This document shows positions 14,854 to 29,759 of a DNA stretch of 64,000 bases, in pieces (within the stretch, counting starts at the first letter, position 1; each line of letters opens with the position of its first letter). The translations under genes and the position numbers were made by a program. The DNA is from Neodontobutis hainanensis (lineage: Eukaryota; Chordata; Actinopteri; Gobiiformes; Odontobutidae), in NCBI GenBank assembly GCA_024349245.1, contig JALDNG010000481.1:62001-126000 (forward strand), in the 5' to 3' direction. The notes under the pieces were generated by a model. That model ran no database searches and had not been told where the DNA came from. It saw nothing but the letters and a program-made list of their open reading frames with translations.

Positions 14854-16619
14854 AATTAAGAGAAATTAAATTTTTAATTATCTGATTTTGTCCGACCGTT
14901 TACGATTATAATCATTACAAAACATTTATAAAATTTAATGTTTAAATTTATGATTTAAATTATAAGTATAATAAAATAATACATTAATGGTAAATTTTTT
15001 AAAAATTTCAAGGTGTGTTAAATGATTCAATATTTTATTCGACTTGAATATTTTTGACAATAAAGGATTCGTCAAAAATGATTGCGATCAAATATTTTTA
15101 AATTATATCGAAATAAAATCCTAAAATCATATTCGCTTATATTCCATAATACTTGATAATTTTTAAAATTATCAGTTGTAAAATATTTACTCATTTATTA
15201 AAAATTCTACAACTAAAATATATTTAGGTATTTAGTCTCATGCAGTAGTTAGGATGAACTATTATATTTACGCAATTGCAATTTTAAAAATAAATACGAT
15301 ATCGATGTAATAGTCAGGTTTTTAATAAAAATTGTTTTAATATTATTTTATATAATGCTGAATTCCAATATAGTTTTACCAACATATACAAACAAAAGTA
15401 TCATTTCTGTGGTTTTTAGACTTTTTAGAAGGATTGAAGTTTATTAAGCTTTCAATGTGTAATCAAATGATTCATTGAAAAAAGAGTCATAGTGATAGAT
15501 TCAAAAAACAATGATTTTTATTTTATGATCTAATAAGAGTAACTTCAATCAATCATTTCATTTTATATCAATTCAAGAATAAGCAACTATTTCAGTGCAA
15601 ATAGTTAAAACAAAAACTATAATGAAGACGTAAATTCATTCGAATCTAACTTTTACAATTCAGTCAAATCATTCTCAAAAACATAATCACGAATACTAAC
15701 ACGCATTTTGCATAAATATCATTGGTTATACCAGATTTTATATTATGTTATATTCAAAAATATTATCAAATTTAAATAATAGTTTGTATCTGTGGGAATC
15801 ATTCATGCTAATATCTGAATAATTTATATCAATATCTTGATATTTAAATATAATCATTTTCTCAACATTAATATCATAATCAAATAATTTTAAGTATATA
15901 TTCTACTATCTCTCTCTAATCATTTAACATCACCTTATCAGTTTCTTATCGATAGCAAAATTATCATAATTCTGAAAAACGTGTTTTTATCGTGTAATTC
16001 TTCGACATCTTTAATTGAAAGTCATTACTCTATTTTGATTATTTCAATTCAAAATTATTTCAGCTAAATATTGACCTAATGTATTTCTTTTAAAGATTAG
16101 TTGGTAAAACAAAATCTAATCTTGACAAATAATTTTAAATTCATATGAAAATTTATGTTAAATGTGCTTACCTTGTCTTTTTGTTTGATATTTTTAATAA
16201 TAAAAAAAAGCTTGTATATGTACTTATAAATTTCTTAAAATGCGTTTCTCCATTTATTGTGTTTGAGCAATCATATTTTTCTTTCAAAAATAAATTAAAT
16301 ATTTTTGAATTTCGATTTATTGAATGAGTAGTTTGATTATCAACAAGCAATAAAAATTTAAAACATGTCGTTGAGATTATGATCATAATATCATAAAAAT
16401 CTCCAGATGCTATTATATTTCGTCTTCTTACTTGAATTAGCCATGGTCATTCTTTTATATTTGAAAATGTTAGTCTTTTCCAAACATTATAGTCTCAAGA
16501 AGAAGTGCTTTTACAATTTCATTTAAATTTGCACTAACCTTAAGTATTTCCTATCTTTACTTTTTTTCAATAATTACAATGTTCATCTTTAAATTCTTAT
16601 CTCTTATGAGATAATTACA

Positions 16620-17110
16620 ACCAAAACCGGTCTGTTTAAACAACGTTAAAAATACAGCAGGTGTCATTTTTATTTCATAGTTTTCCAAATTACATCTTTA
16701 AACTCGCTGACAATTCAACCGTTTGCACCAAACCGACCAAACAACTAATGATTTAAAATGTAATACAGTGTATTTTCGAAAACATTTAAAGTAATCCATT
16801 ATCAACTGGTATAAAATTTATCATATCTGATTTTGCGCATTCTCTGGCCTTGATATATCAGAAGTAATCCATTTATAATGATATTTGTACACTGTTTTGA
16901 TGAAACATGGTTTAATTAGATTGATCTCGAGCCTCATTATTTTTGGTTTTTTACTTGCAATTTAAAATCAATTCCCTGAACAGATGCTTTTTCAACTGCT
17001 TGACCTTATTTTATTTTATCATTTATACGAACCAGAGATATTCAAAGAGTTTTTTCTTACTCATTTGAACTGAACTCCAAATTTGTAAATTTAAGCATCT
17101 CTTAACTCTA
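16620..17110. other. GC-richer unidentified patch, possibly an old insertion
   Basis: This patch has visibly more G and C than its flanks. It holds fairly open frames on both strands: on plus a segment beginning NQFPEQMLFQLLDLILFY, on minus a stretch including ARECAKSDMINF. Neither is long enough or familiar enough to assign. A 12-base direct repeat (aagtaatccatt) occurs at 16789-16800 and 16862-16873. By analogy with the other GC-richer islands here, which are transposon relics, an old insertion is the likeliest explanation. That is inference. Confidence 0.25.
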
Positions 17111-20100
17111 AAAGTGTAAACATGCCTCTTTTAGATTTCTTTTATTGCATTTTTCTGTAGAATTAAAACACTATATAAATCTAATATAAACTAACATTTA
17201 ATAACTTTTCATTTCTTTTCAATCATTTTATAAGCTAACTATTCATAAAAATTATTTGATTCTGTCATGGTTATGAGATAAATTTATATGTGAAAATTCA
17301 TTTTGGATTTTATTAATGGATTTTAAATGGAAATACTTTTGTTGAAATTTATAAATTTTATCTTAACTCTTCTGTGAAACTTTATGGAGGTTACGTAGTT
17401 TATATATTCGAATGAATGTTTAACATCTTTAAATTTACTAAGGTATACTCTCAAAATTTAATATTTAAAAAATATAAATCAAATATTCATTTTGAATTCT
17501 AATGTTTTTAAATCTGAATTCAATCTGTTAAAATTTACTAAGGCGTTATTATTCAAGTGAATTTTTGAAAATCAATCTTTGATAATTTATTTTGGACTTG
17601 CAAATAACAATTTTTAAGAAAATTTTAGAAATTTAAATTTTAGAAAACAATCTCAATCAAAATTATAAAAATGAATCCGTTATAAGTTTATCATAACATA
17701 TTCTAATGCAAAATAATTTGAATTTATTTTGGTAAATGGAAAATTTCTAAAAATATTTATTTTTATCGATTTATTTGTATATCAAGAATATATCCCATTG
17801 GATCATAATAGAAAGGAAAATTCATGAAAATATTTACATAATAATTCAGATAATTGCCTCTTTTTTGAATTTATCTGCACAGTAGATTTTCATTGAATCA
17901 AACGTTAAAAAGATAAGGATTTTTAAACAAACTAAAATGAAAATATTTTTGTTTTTGAGGATATAAAGTTTATAAATATTCATGAAGCGAACTTAAATAG
18001 TTAAAACTAGTATTTAGATATTTTTCATCAATTATCATCAATATAATTGTTGTAAAATCTAAAATTATCATTTATCAAATGTAATTTTTAAATTGAAATT
18101 TTGTGATACGATAATAATTTTGGTTTAATATATGATAAATTAAGAAACATTTATGAATTTTTATTCTTAATAGATATCAACTTTCGTAACTGTTTGAAAA
18201 TTCTTGAATATACCCAGTAATAAATGTTATAAACCTAAATAAATTAACCAAAGATGTATTATTTGTTGATGTCATTTAAGAAAATATATATGCTATTCAA
18301 AATATAGTAGTGAATAAGAAATCCTCTCTCTGTTTAAAACTGTAAATTTTTAAAATCTATCAATCTGGTTATAAATGCTTAATTTGTTCTGTCAATTGCC
18401 AGAAACTCTGATGTGTATCATAAAATCTCGTTGTTTGAAACTTATAAACCTGAATAATTTTTATCCATTTTATGATTAAATTTGTCAAATTTTCTCAAGC
18501 CACTGTATTAATCGTTCACATTGTATTTATAAAAGAAGAGGAAATATGATATCATATTTTTACAATAATTTATATGTTTAAATTGTTAATATTTAACAAT
18601 CCTTTCCGTTATGGATCAAAACTTTCATTTTTTCAATTCAAATGTATTTTTATTTACTCAGTTGAATTAAACAAATCTAAGCCGAGAAATTTATCTTATT
18701 CTTTTTGTGTTATACGTGTTCATTTAAAATATTTATTTCACATTTATTAAAATTCAATCTATAACTATATTTAACATTATCTTTTTCACAAACATAATAT
18801 GATACCTTAGAATCTAAATTATTCGTATATATGCTTTCTTATATCATTTTATGCCAATCAGCTTTATGATGATAACCCTGTCAGTTCAAACACTAATAAT
18901 ATTATATGTAAACAAGAAAAAATATTCGGTCAAAAAATATTTCTAAAACATGCAGACTGACAAGATTTAACAATACATTTTATTACTTTAGTTTTATATC
19001 TTAGTCCATTACTTTTCGAATTTGGTATAATAGAGGCATTGTATTCATAATCTGTAATTATTTAGATCACAGTTTCTTGCCGTTTTGTATCATTTAAATT
19101 TCGATTTTTACAATTATTTTTTCTTTTTCATTCATAAATTTTGAAATAATAAGTTTTTTATGACAAAAACAAGTTTTTAAATAAAAGGATATTTTTAATC
19201 TGTCTTTGTACATTATGATCCAAATGATCTTCTTAGACAAAAATAAAATATTAACTTAACTTTATTTGGAGAAATTACATGACACATTCTCTTCTCTTAC
19301 TTTAAAATATTCATAAGATTCATCACAACAAAAATGTTCAACTTTACTTTTATTCGATCAAATATAATTGATTTTATAAACAAATAAAAATAAAATACGA
19401 TGACAGTTAAGATTAAAACATATATAAATTTGATATTGGATCATTCCTTATCGACCTTTGATGGCTACTTTTCAGCATTTACTCCTCCAACGTAACTAAA
19501 TAATTTCATTTACAAAATTTAGTTTTTAAAGTGTTCCGAGAATGTGAAAGATTTAAACCTAATTTTAATTTATTTATTTATTATTTTTGTTTATCAATGT
19601 GTAAATTTGCGATAAAATTGATTAAAAAGTACTAAAATATATTTTAACTTAATTTAATTTAAGAAATAGATAACTTCCTGGCCGAGGAATTATCTAACTT
19701 GTTTTACATCTCAAAAAATAAATTTGAATATGAACCCTTGATCGTCTCTGATAATTACTCTTAAATTTATTCTATAATATAACATCAATTTCTGAGTTTT
19801 TACGTTGATTTATGTGTAAAAATAAGAGATGACTATATTCTAAGATAATTTTAATTTTTCAATACTTAACTGTTACTCGACCCATCTTATCTGTTTTAAA
19901 TGTTTTAGATCAGACGAGTAATAATAGGCTTTGATATCAAATAATGTTTATGATATATGCATATTTTCTTACTAATTTTCTTAATTCTATCATTTTTTCA
20001 TCTTCATACAATTTTTATTGGAATAGAAGAATATTTAAATGAACTAAGAGAGATTATGTACAATTAATTTTTATTTTTTAATTCTATGAAACGCGATTAG

Positions 20101-21879
20101 TTTTTATCAAAGAAAATATAAACAAACCATCGATGTGTATAAAATTTTTCTTTCTGAAATTTTTCTTTTTCGTTAGATTCTGAGATATAAATGCTATATA
20201 TTGATTTAAAATAATTTTAACTAATAATTTGAAATTAATGTGATTACACGACTTAAAGTGGTGAATAATGCATCAATCATTGAAAATTTACTTTTATCAA
20301 AAAATTTTAGCAACTATATTTAAAATAACGTTTTTCCATACATTATCAACATAATATCTTTGAATTAGAGTGTGTATTTTTTCGAACAGTATTTTTCAAA
20401 TTTACATTAAACTTCTTTTAAACAAAAAAATTTATTTATTTGATATTTTTCAATGTAGAAAATTGAAATTAAATAAACGACATTCATACCTAATAACGAA
20501 ATATCAATTCGACAAATGTATAGTAATGAATATTTCTTGGCATCGTATTATAATTATCAAACTATTTTTATGTTAAAATTTCAATAGATTTTGCGCAAAC
20601 TTTAGTCTACATGTATTCAAAGTACATGATAAAATATTATCTAATTTTCAAAGATAAAAAGATGATAAAATAATCATATATGATTTAGAGTTACTTATTC
20701 AAAATGAAATATTTTTTATTTTCTGTCAAAAATTTTATTATTTTTTAAATTTAAAGTTTTAATAAATAAACCAAAATCTTAAGTTTACGATGATAATGAT
20801 AAAACCGTAAATGTTTGATAAATTTATTTTATAAAATTAAGTTGTTTTAGTGTCAGATTGTCAAACATTCCAAAATCGTCCAAAATGTTCATTACTATGA
20901 GTATTGTGAAATATATATTTTTATATAAAATTATTGATATTTAAATTAAAATTTAGAAATAGCGAAAATCAATTTCGATTGAATATACTTCTCATTGTGG
21001 CATTAAATGATAAAAGAGCATTCTATCGAATAATTTTTCAAAAGAAACATTTTTAACAAACTATCTTTGAAATTCATCTTAAAACAACTTAAAAAACTCA
21101 AATCATAACTGAAATGTAACACATAAACATATTTGATCTCTTGATCTTAAACGATTATTTTTTTTAAATTATAAAAATGCGAGCTACTCAACTCATTTTA
21201 TGAAAAAATTTTCTTTCTTATCTTCAAAAACTAATAAAATTCTAAGAAAATAAATTTAACACAAATAATATGTTGATTTAGGGTGTATTACAATCAAATA
21301 ACTTTATTCAATTAAAAAATCAAAAGAATTTTATAAGTGCTCTTCATTCATGATTATTCAAAAATCTTAAATGTTCATACATATCAAAATAAATTTTCTC
21401 AAAATAAATACCATAATAGAGGTGATTTTTCATCTCATAATGTCTCGATAATTAAAAAATTTACAAAGAAGATCGATCATAATCATATTTAGAAAACAAT
21501 CACATTATAATTTTGAAAGATGATGAATACATAAAACGTATTTAATACAAAAGACTGCATCTTTAATCCAAAAATCCTATCATCATGTTATAGGTTTATT
21601 TTTCAAATTATTATGATTTAGTTGGAGAATATAAATTAATTAATAATTCCACACTTTTTTATCTCATTGATGTTATTGAAAGGGCAATAATGATCTACGC
21701 GTGCTCAATGTTAATTATTAATCCATCACACAATTTAGTGAAAAATTCTATTTGTATTTCACATATCAAAAGAGTAAATTAAATCTTGTTAAAATTATCA
21801 TTTGACAAACTCGCATAAATCATAGCATGTTTTTAACTCGTCGATAGTAATTTTGTAAAATATTTGAACTAAAATAATA

Positions 21880-22194
21880 TCAGTGACTGTTAAGATATAA
21901 TAAACATTTTTTATAATTAAGCAATGTTTCGATTATTAAATCATGAACCGAGATTAAGCGAGTATGCGCAAGTTTTAAAATCATACCTACGATAAAAATA
22001 CCTCCATATGATAGATTCGTCGAATTTTTAATTAATAAAATTAATAATGTTAAAATTCTGAATATTCGAAAAGATGTGAATGCTACGCTTTCATTGTTAT
22101 GTATTGACTTTTTTACGAATACAAAAAATTTATTGTGATACGAAAACATACAAATTAAGACAAAAAAGTGTATATATATATATATTATATACAC
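21880..22194 (-). CDS. ambiguous 104-codon frame, hydrophobic, unidentified
   Basis: One of the two longest frames in the window. The first 25 or so residues come from a TA-rich microsatellite (MYIIYIYIHFF), so a real start would lie further in. The rest includes two hydrophobic stretches and the string NLSYGGIFIVG, after which a GTATGA sequence could serve as a splice donor. The plus strand over the same bases is also open for about 63 codons, with a soluble-looking composition (PTIKIPPYDRFVEF). The coding strand is therefore undecided, and both may be chance. At this base composition a frame this long is borderline for random sequence. No family is recognised and no function proposed. Confidence 0.15.
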   Translation of the reverse strand: MYIIYIYIHFFVLICMFSYHNKFFVFVKKSIHNNESVAFTSFRIFRILTLLILLIKNSTNLSYGGIFIVGMILKLAHTRLISVHDLIIETLLNYKKCLLYLNSH

Positions 22195-22196
22195 AC
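22168..22196. repeat. TA microsatellite with near-palindromic GTGTA/TACAC ends
   Basis: A run of alternating TA, interrupted once by a TT, is bounded by gtgta on the left and tacacac on the right. The 29 bases can fold on themselves almost completely. It looks like an ordinary microsatellite able to form a cruciform. It also supplies the artificial first residues of the minus-strand frame that ends at 21880. Confidence 0.8.
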
Positions 22197-25100
22197 TATT
22201 ATATAATAATTAGAGATAAGATAAAATTCATTTTTTATAAAGTTATTTCATTTACATCACTAAATAGACAAAAATATAATAATTAATTGAAATTTTTATT
22301 TATAATGACAATTTTTTTAATTTATAAAGAATACATATTTATAATTTAAAAATTTCGGGTTATTTCGTACGTTAACCAAAATATTACTTCACTCATGCGC
22401 ACTTTTTATATCCTACTTAATAGATAACTATAAAATGATTTTAAACATATATATAAATATAAAGTTTTTAATACCGTTTTATCATAATTTTATTTATAAT
22501 AAACTCAAATTTAATATATTTTTAACCATTGATTATTGTATTAATTATCTATATATCGTATAGTTAGGGCCAGTCGACTCATTTAATTGATAATGGACTT
22601 ATTATTTGAACATTCAATATAAATGTTTTTGTTTAAAAAATTTTTATTTTATTATAAAATATGTCTCCTTCATAAAAGAGGGAAGATTAATAACTATATA
22701 ATTACAAAATTCTATAATTTATATTTGATAATATACTCCATTTTTTCTTGTTTATAATATATGGACACGTTGGTAAAGAAATTTATTTTTTACTGTTTTA
22801 CGATATTATATTTCATGATTCATCCACATATCGCACACAACGTATGATAATTAATATTTATTATCAGTTTTATGATAGATTTAATAGTTACTCTATCATT
22901 TAACTCATATACACCGAAGATAATATTTGGCAATTTTTGAATTTTATTTGCATTTTAACATTCATTATAGCATGAAACATCAAAGATCTTTTCAGAAACT
23001 TCATTAATAAGAAATTATTCGAATATATTTCAATGATTGTTTTATTTTAAATAAACCTAATATATTAAATTATGGTTCAAAGTAAAAAGAATACATGCGG
23101 ACGAAAATTAAAAAAAATTAAAAACATTGATTAAAATCTTGTTATAATTATGAGTAAAAACGTAGGTTTGTTTTGTCAAAAATTATTCTTTTTAAAATTA
23201 CAAAATTTATTTTTTCAGAATAAATATAAGCTGCTGTTTTGACAGTAAGTTTAATCCTTGATGATACAATGATGCTTTTATGATAGTTTATAATATTTAA
23301 ACCTTCTAATTTTTACGTACCGATTAGTTCATGATGGTAAATTATTTTATATTTGACAATGTTTCTAGCTTCAATTGATTTTCACCATTATTTGCTCTAA
23401 TTTTGGTCAATAGTTTCTCTTCTCAAGTACAAATATCAAGATCTGATCAAAATATATAAAATTCACAAAATAAAACCCCGTGAGATCAAAATTAAAGATT
23501 AAATTTTTCAAATTAAGTCAAAATTAATGATAAATTTATATAAAGGAGCGTTTTCTCAAAATGGTAAAATAATTTGAATTACAACAATTCGAGAAGGTTT
23601 TAACTAGAAAGCAAACTTTTGTTTGAATTTATCCAATAAATGAATTATTGCGTATTTAAGTTGACAATTAATACAATCATTTCATTATAAATTTTAGACA
23701 GATTCGAAAATTAAATAAGGAAAACTCACGCTGATTAACCAAAAATTGAAGGAAATTTTTATTAGAATTTGGAAAATACAAAGAAAACTTCGAATTTATA
23801 AAGTATTTATAAGATGGTGCAAGAAACATTGGATTACATATGATATTATGTCGTCAAATAAGAAGTAATACAATGAACATTTTGTCAAAAATGACGTGAT
23901 AGAATCTGTTATTATATTTTTAGAGTAATTATAAACAGACGTATGTTAGATTTGTCTTGTACTTGTAAATTATGACAGCTTAACCAAAGAAGGCAAAATC
24001 GTAATATCATTTTAAATATTGCGATTGAAAAAATACACAAATATTTGCAAATATTAATCTTTATGTTAAGTTAAGTAACAAGTAACCATTCTGCTATATT
24101 TATTATCTGTGAAACTTAATCAAAGTATTGGATGTTTTAGTGTTTTTAAAAAATATTTGAATCATTTGAATTCTCTTAAGAAGATTAAAAAGGATAAAAA
24201 ACAAGATTTAGTTTTTTGTCATAACGTAGAAGTTATTACGAAAGAGGAAAATAAATAAAATTAAATTTTTGAGATTTTTAAAACCTAAATTAAAAGTTGA
24301 TCAAAACAGAATCTGATGGAATTTATCAAGTTAAATTAAGAAAATTTATATTTTCCAAATCATTGTTTTTACATATTATATTTTTTTGATGATGTAAAAG
24401 ATTATTCAAAAAACTGAATTTCTGATTATAACCGATAAAATTTTCTGAAAATTTGATAAAAGTAATCAGAGAATTTTTCAATTAATTAATTTTGGAATCT
24501 TATTAGAATTTGTGTCATTGTGAATTCTGATGTTTTAATGATTTAAATATTTATGTGTTACGTTTAAACTATCATATCTCAAATAAATAATGAAGTATTT
24601 TATTTTTATATTCAGATACTTTGTAAAAAGTTGTATCGCTCATTTGATTATGTTTTTGCACGATCGTATTTTGGCATTCAAAATATCATATTTTAAGAAT
24701 AAATCATACCATTAGTCATGTCTACAACGAGCATTAAGAGATTAAGGCTCAATCATATTATGATTATTAAATAAATAACATCTTAGAGTAAACCATGTTA
24801 TGTGTTAGGAATTAGAAACACAAATATGTTTGACAATATCGCGTTTTTTAAATATAATAGCTGTTATCACCTTAATTTAACACTATATTTTCAATATCGC
24901 GAAAATTATTGTCTTTTAAACTGCAGGCATCCTTTTTCAAAAAAATTTTTTCGTGATTTTTTACAATTTATGCTTATTTAATCATCTTTATTATAATTCT
25001 TCTTGTGTTAAATTTTTATTTTATCATTTAAGTCATTAGTAAGCTCATTAAACGTTAAATTATGACACTACTGTGATATTAGTAAGTTAGATTGATTGTA

Positions 25101-28100
25101 ATTTATGACATAAATGTGTACACAATGTTTAAACTTACTAAAGATATGATATTTATACTATATAAATAAAAAAACATATTTGGATGAATTTATTTTTTTT
25201 AAGTTGGTATGAAATCAGTTATACATTTTTATCTCTTTGACATCGTGAAATATTTTAATATTTAATTTGAAATATCTCCAATTATTTATCCGAAATGCAT
25301 TTTATTCTTATGCTGTGATCCACCCTCTAAAGATAGAGATTAAATTTCACTTGTTACTTCTTCGAGTATATTTATTAATTAGAGAAATTCCTGTATTTTT
25401 AAATCAAATAAACTTGTTTTTCATTGACACTATTCATAAAAATCTGTCTAGATAATGTATTGCCGAATCTGAAAGAAAACTTTACAGTTGAACTTACGGT
25501 TTATTGTGTTTTTACACATAGTTTCATTCAATTGAAGAATTAATTTAAATTATATCATCTGAAAACCCGAAATAGCTTACTTTTATGCTTATGTATTATA
25601 AATCGTACATTCGTTATTTTTGCGAATAAAAAATTTTAAAGTTAAAATATATCTTCATTATTGAACATACCATTTAAAAAATAATTTGCATTTCTTCATG
25701 TTGATTCTATAATAAAAAGGTGGATCATCTTGAGTTCCTGAAATATATCTATATATCTATGATAGTTCTTTAAAATCAAAAAAGACAAATAATCTATTTG
25801 TATAAATAACAGATACATAGATAAAAATCATTAAAAATAATCAAGTAAAATAATGATTGTATAAGTATATTTGTTCCTCTGTAATATTATATCAAGAAAT
25901 AAAAATAAAATTATACGATTATAGATTTTCATAAAATCTCTTTTACATACATCATAATAGTTTATAATTAGAATTTCTATTTTTAAATTACATTTGATAA
26001 AAATTAAATATTTTTGAAAGCAGAATCTGATAGATATGTCATGAAAATAAAATTTAGAAAAAATTTGAATTGCTTAATGTTCACGATAAAATTTGAGAAT
26101 AACACTTTGACGGCTCATATATGTTGACAAAAAAGTCAGCATCATCATCTATAAAACAAAAAAATTAACATAATTATAACATGGTTTAAATCCAATTTTA
26201 CGCATTTGAATATTTTTTGTTTTATTAATCTTTAGTTTTAAATATAGATCGAATTTGTTTTATAAAATTATTATTCAAGTGTATTTGTCAAAATTGGAAA
26301 CTTATGAATTACGGAATTGTAATATTGTGTGCTATTTGAATATTTACTATTATGTAAATATTTATTTTACTTGATTTTTCAGATATTTTGATCATTTATC
26401 TAAAATTTTACTTATTAACACAATTAAATATTCTTATAAATAATTAACGACATTTTCCAAACCCATTTTTTGTGATGTCGTCCACAAATTGTAGATATAA
26501 GGCAAAATATGTTTTTATGTATCAAGTGATAAATTTGATTAATTACTAAAACTGGTTTAAGTATGTTAAGAGAAATATTTAGATCTATAAAAATTCTCTA
26601 CTATCTAACATTATTTTGTGAGAATTGAATATAATAAAACGAAAAGCGTTGAAATCTTACGTGAGATGAAAATAAGTTCATTGGGCCTAATTAAATGTTT
26701 TTGTGATAATATTTTGATAATTTATTTTGTTCAATAATTTATCCTCCAATTTTAACAGCATTATTTTTTTAAATTTTATAAAAATATGAACAGTAATGAA
26801 ATGAAATTCTTTTGCAAAATTTAAATAATTTATAGATATAACTTTTTTTCAATATTTAAAATATATAATAAACCTAATTGGCTCTAATAGTAATCAAAAT
26901 TTATTGATGATTTTAATTTTAAAATGAAAAAATATTTATATTATATGAGTCAAATAGATCACTAAATTTGTCAAATATTAATATATTTCGCCATATTTCG
27001 ACATTTATTATAATAATTTTTTTCATGATATCAAACTTTATTTATGAAAATTCTAAAAAAATTTTAACCATCAATTATTATCAGATTGTGTTTTAAAAAG
27101 GATGTAAATATAATTTAATCAAGTAAAAAGTTTTCTGAACGTTTAAAATTCCCAATTTTTGTTGAATATGACAATGATATATTTTAAAATAAATATAAAA
27201 TAATTAAAGAAAATTAAAAATAAGCTAAAAATTAAAATATCGATAGATTTTTTTAATTATTCGTTAATTTTTGGAAAATAAATGACTCTCAATTTTTAAA
27301 CTACAAAAATATTTATTCTACCTCAATCAAATTTTTCACTTTTCATTCTTTTATGTTTTAATTTAATATGCATTTCAAGCAGCAAATATATTCATCAAAT
27401 CGGCATTCTATATTTTTTTATTTTATCCTGTATTTCAGGTTGAATTTTATATTTTTGATTGAAATAATAAACACATAAATGTTTTTATAAGTTTATAATT
27501 TCAAAAAACGATATTATTTGAGTTTTTATCCTTGTATGAATATATCTCAGTATAACTAATCTCGTTTCAATATATCAAGACATATGAAGTATTTAAATAT
27601 CGTCCATTACTAAATAGTTGAATAATTGTGTCAAGTTTTCTTTTCAGAAATAATGAACATAGAAGATATATGTGATGTTATACAGTCTTACTTTACAAAA
27701 CAGCTTTATGGTAAATTTTAAAATGCCTAAAATTCAAAGTTTTTAACAAAATGATGAATATTTTAAACAAGTCTTGATTTTTCTCCAAGTGACCTAAAAA
27801 GTAAGAATATATACCAGCAACCTTTTTGCCTTCAATGAAACAACACTCATCTTATAAAGGATTAAAAATTCAATTATTATTTGTATTAAAATTTTTATTT
27901 ATACAAGTATGATGAATAAGAAAATAATTTTTTTGCAAAAAATTTTTAATTCACAAATAAAGGAATTAATTTTTTCGGAATTATGTATTTTCATATTTTT
28001 GATTTTTTTAACAGATGAATAATAATTTTAAAATTAATTTATCGTGAAAGAATAAATTTATCTTTATTTCATTTTCTTATTTAATCTTTAATCAGATCAC

Positions 28101-29759
28101 ACTAGACAATTATTTAATGATAGTAGAACTATAATTCAATAAATATCATCATGATAATATCTTTTCTTACATTTTTATGTGTTTTTTGACTTTTTACAAA
28201 TTTCCGTGATTTAAGATTAAAAACATAACGTTTGAAATATTTTGAAATGATAAAGTAATTTAGCTCAACTACAATTTGATATATTTTAGCTTAAACTAAT
28301 TATGAACAACAATTCTTATATAGATGATTCAAACAAAAGCTTTGATCTCTAAAAGTTAGATAGAAAAAGATTTCTGAGTGCATTAAAAGATACTTTTAAC
28401 AAGAAAATATTACAGAACACTTTGAATAAGTGCTTCAATATTTTAATTATCTTAGACTGGATTCTGATACAAAGCTACATTCTGACGTTATCTGTACAAA
28501 ACAAAGTACATTTTTTGTTTTTATGTTTGTTAATTAATCAAACATTTCAAAATTTGATATAAACAATTTTGATAATAATTATTCGAATAATTTGCATTGC
28601 TAAGATACACTAATTCAGACGTAACTGCTATTACAGATATTTGAAAACATTCTTTAAGGTTAAATTTTATAAGTATACCAAAAGAGCACATTTATAGTTT
28701 ATCATTCACTGCTTAAATCACATTGTATATATTTTGAAAGGAAAAGATTATAGGCAAAAGAAAATACACGATCTGATTTACAAAGCTTTCAAGGAATGGG
28801 CTCTTAGGATAATGAATAAACTTCATGCTGCTGCGGATTATGGTCGATAAAAACTAATGCATAGCTAATGATCTTCGAGATAACTAATAATCAGCCATTT
28901 TGTGCCCAATAAAACGACGAAAATACCCAATCTATCTTAATAAATAAAAGATGGATGTATAATCTACAGAGAAATAGTTTATTCGCTATAGTCTGCCTAA
29001 TTTCAAGAATATGTGAAATGGGATATGGATGAAAGTGTAATTTTTGAAACGATTTATAATAGTACAGTTTTTATTTATTTATAAGCTTTTCATAAAAAAC
29101 CAGGAGCAGTTTATAAAATTGATAATTATAAGATACAATATAAAAGTATCAATTAATGATATAATTTTGACAATCATGATAGATAAATAGGCATCTGTGT
29201 CATAAGTGTGTAAAGATATAGAGTTAGCATTATCCTTACCACGATTTAGCCAAATAAGATTTAATTGAGAAAATCCTTGAGGTCATTTCAACCAAAACAT
29301 GTATATAATTATGTAAATGTAATGTGTGCGTAAAATATGTGTTGCAACTACAATAATATACAATAATAATTATCAAAACAATTGGATAAATATGGATAAG
29401 GAAGATTGGTTTTGGTGACCATATTAACCAAAAGAATGTCGAAAAATCAGTAAAAAAATATTTTAATTGATTAAACTATGTTAAAAAAATTTAAATTGAT
29501 TTATTTAAAATGAAGTGGGTATCAGTGGCGAAAAGTATTCAAATATATTAGTGTAACTGCTAAACCAAAGGTGCACAACGCACGAAAAAATAAATAAAAA
29601 ATATTCAATATATCATTAAACTAGAGATGACAAAACTGATCGATGCTTGAATCAGAAAAACCAAATAACACGAAAAAACTATCTTTAAATAAAATTGTTC
29701 AACGTCTAACAGATATTAAACATTTCACGAATACTTAATTTTTGGTATGATGTAGTTTT

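Larger units (their letters stand above)
14854..28730. other. AT-rich intergenic DNA, nothing recognised apart from two listed patches
   Basis: No family motif was found on either strand. Two patches are listed separately: 16620-17110 and 21880-22194. The opposed frames at 16145-16386 lie on both strands over the same bases and look like chance. The 62-codon frame at 25267-25455 (+) is of the length expected by chance and has no recognisable motif. Confidence 0.55.
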
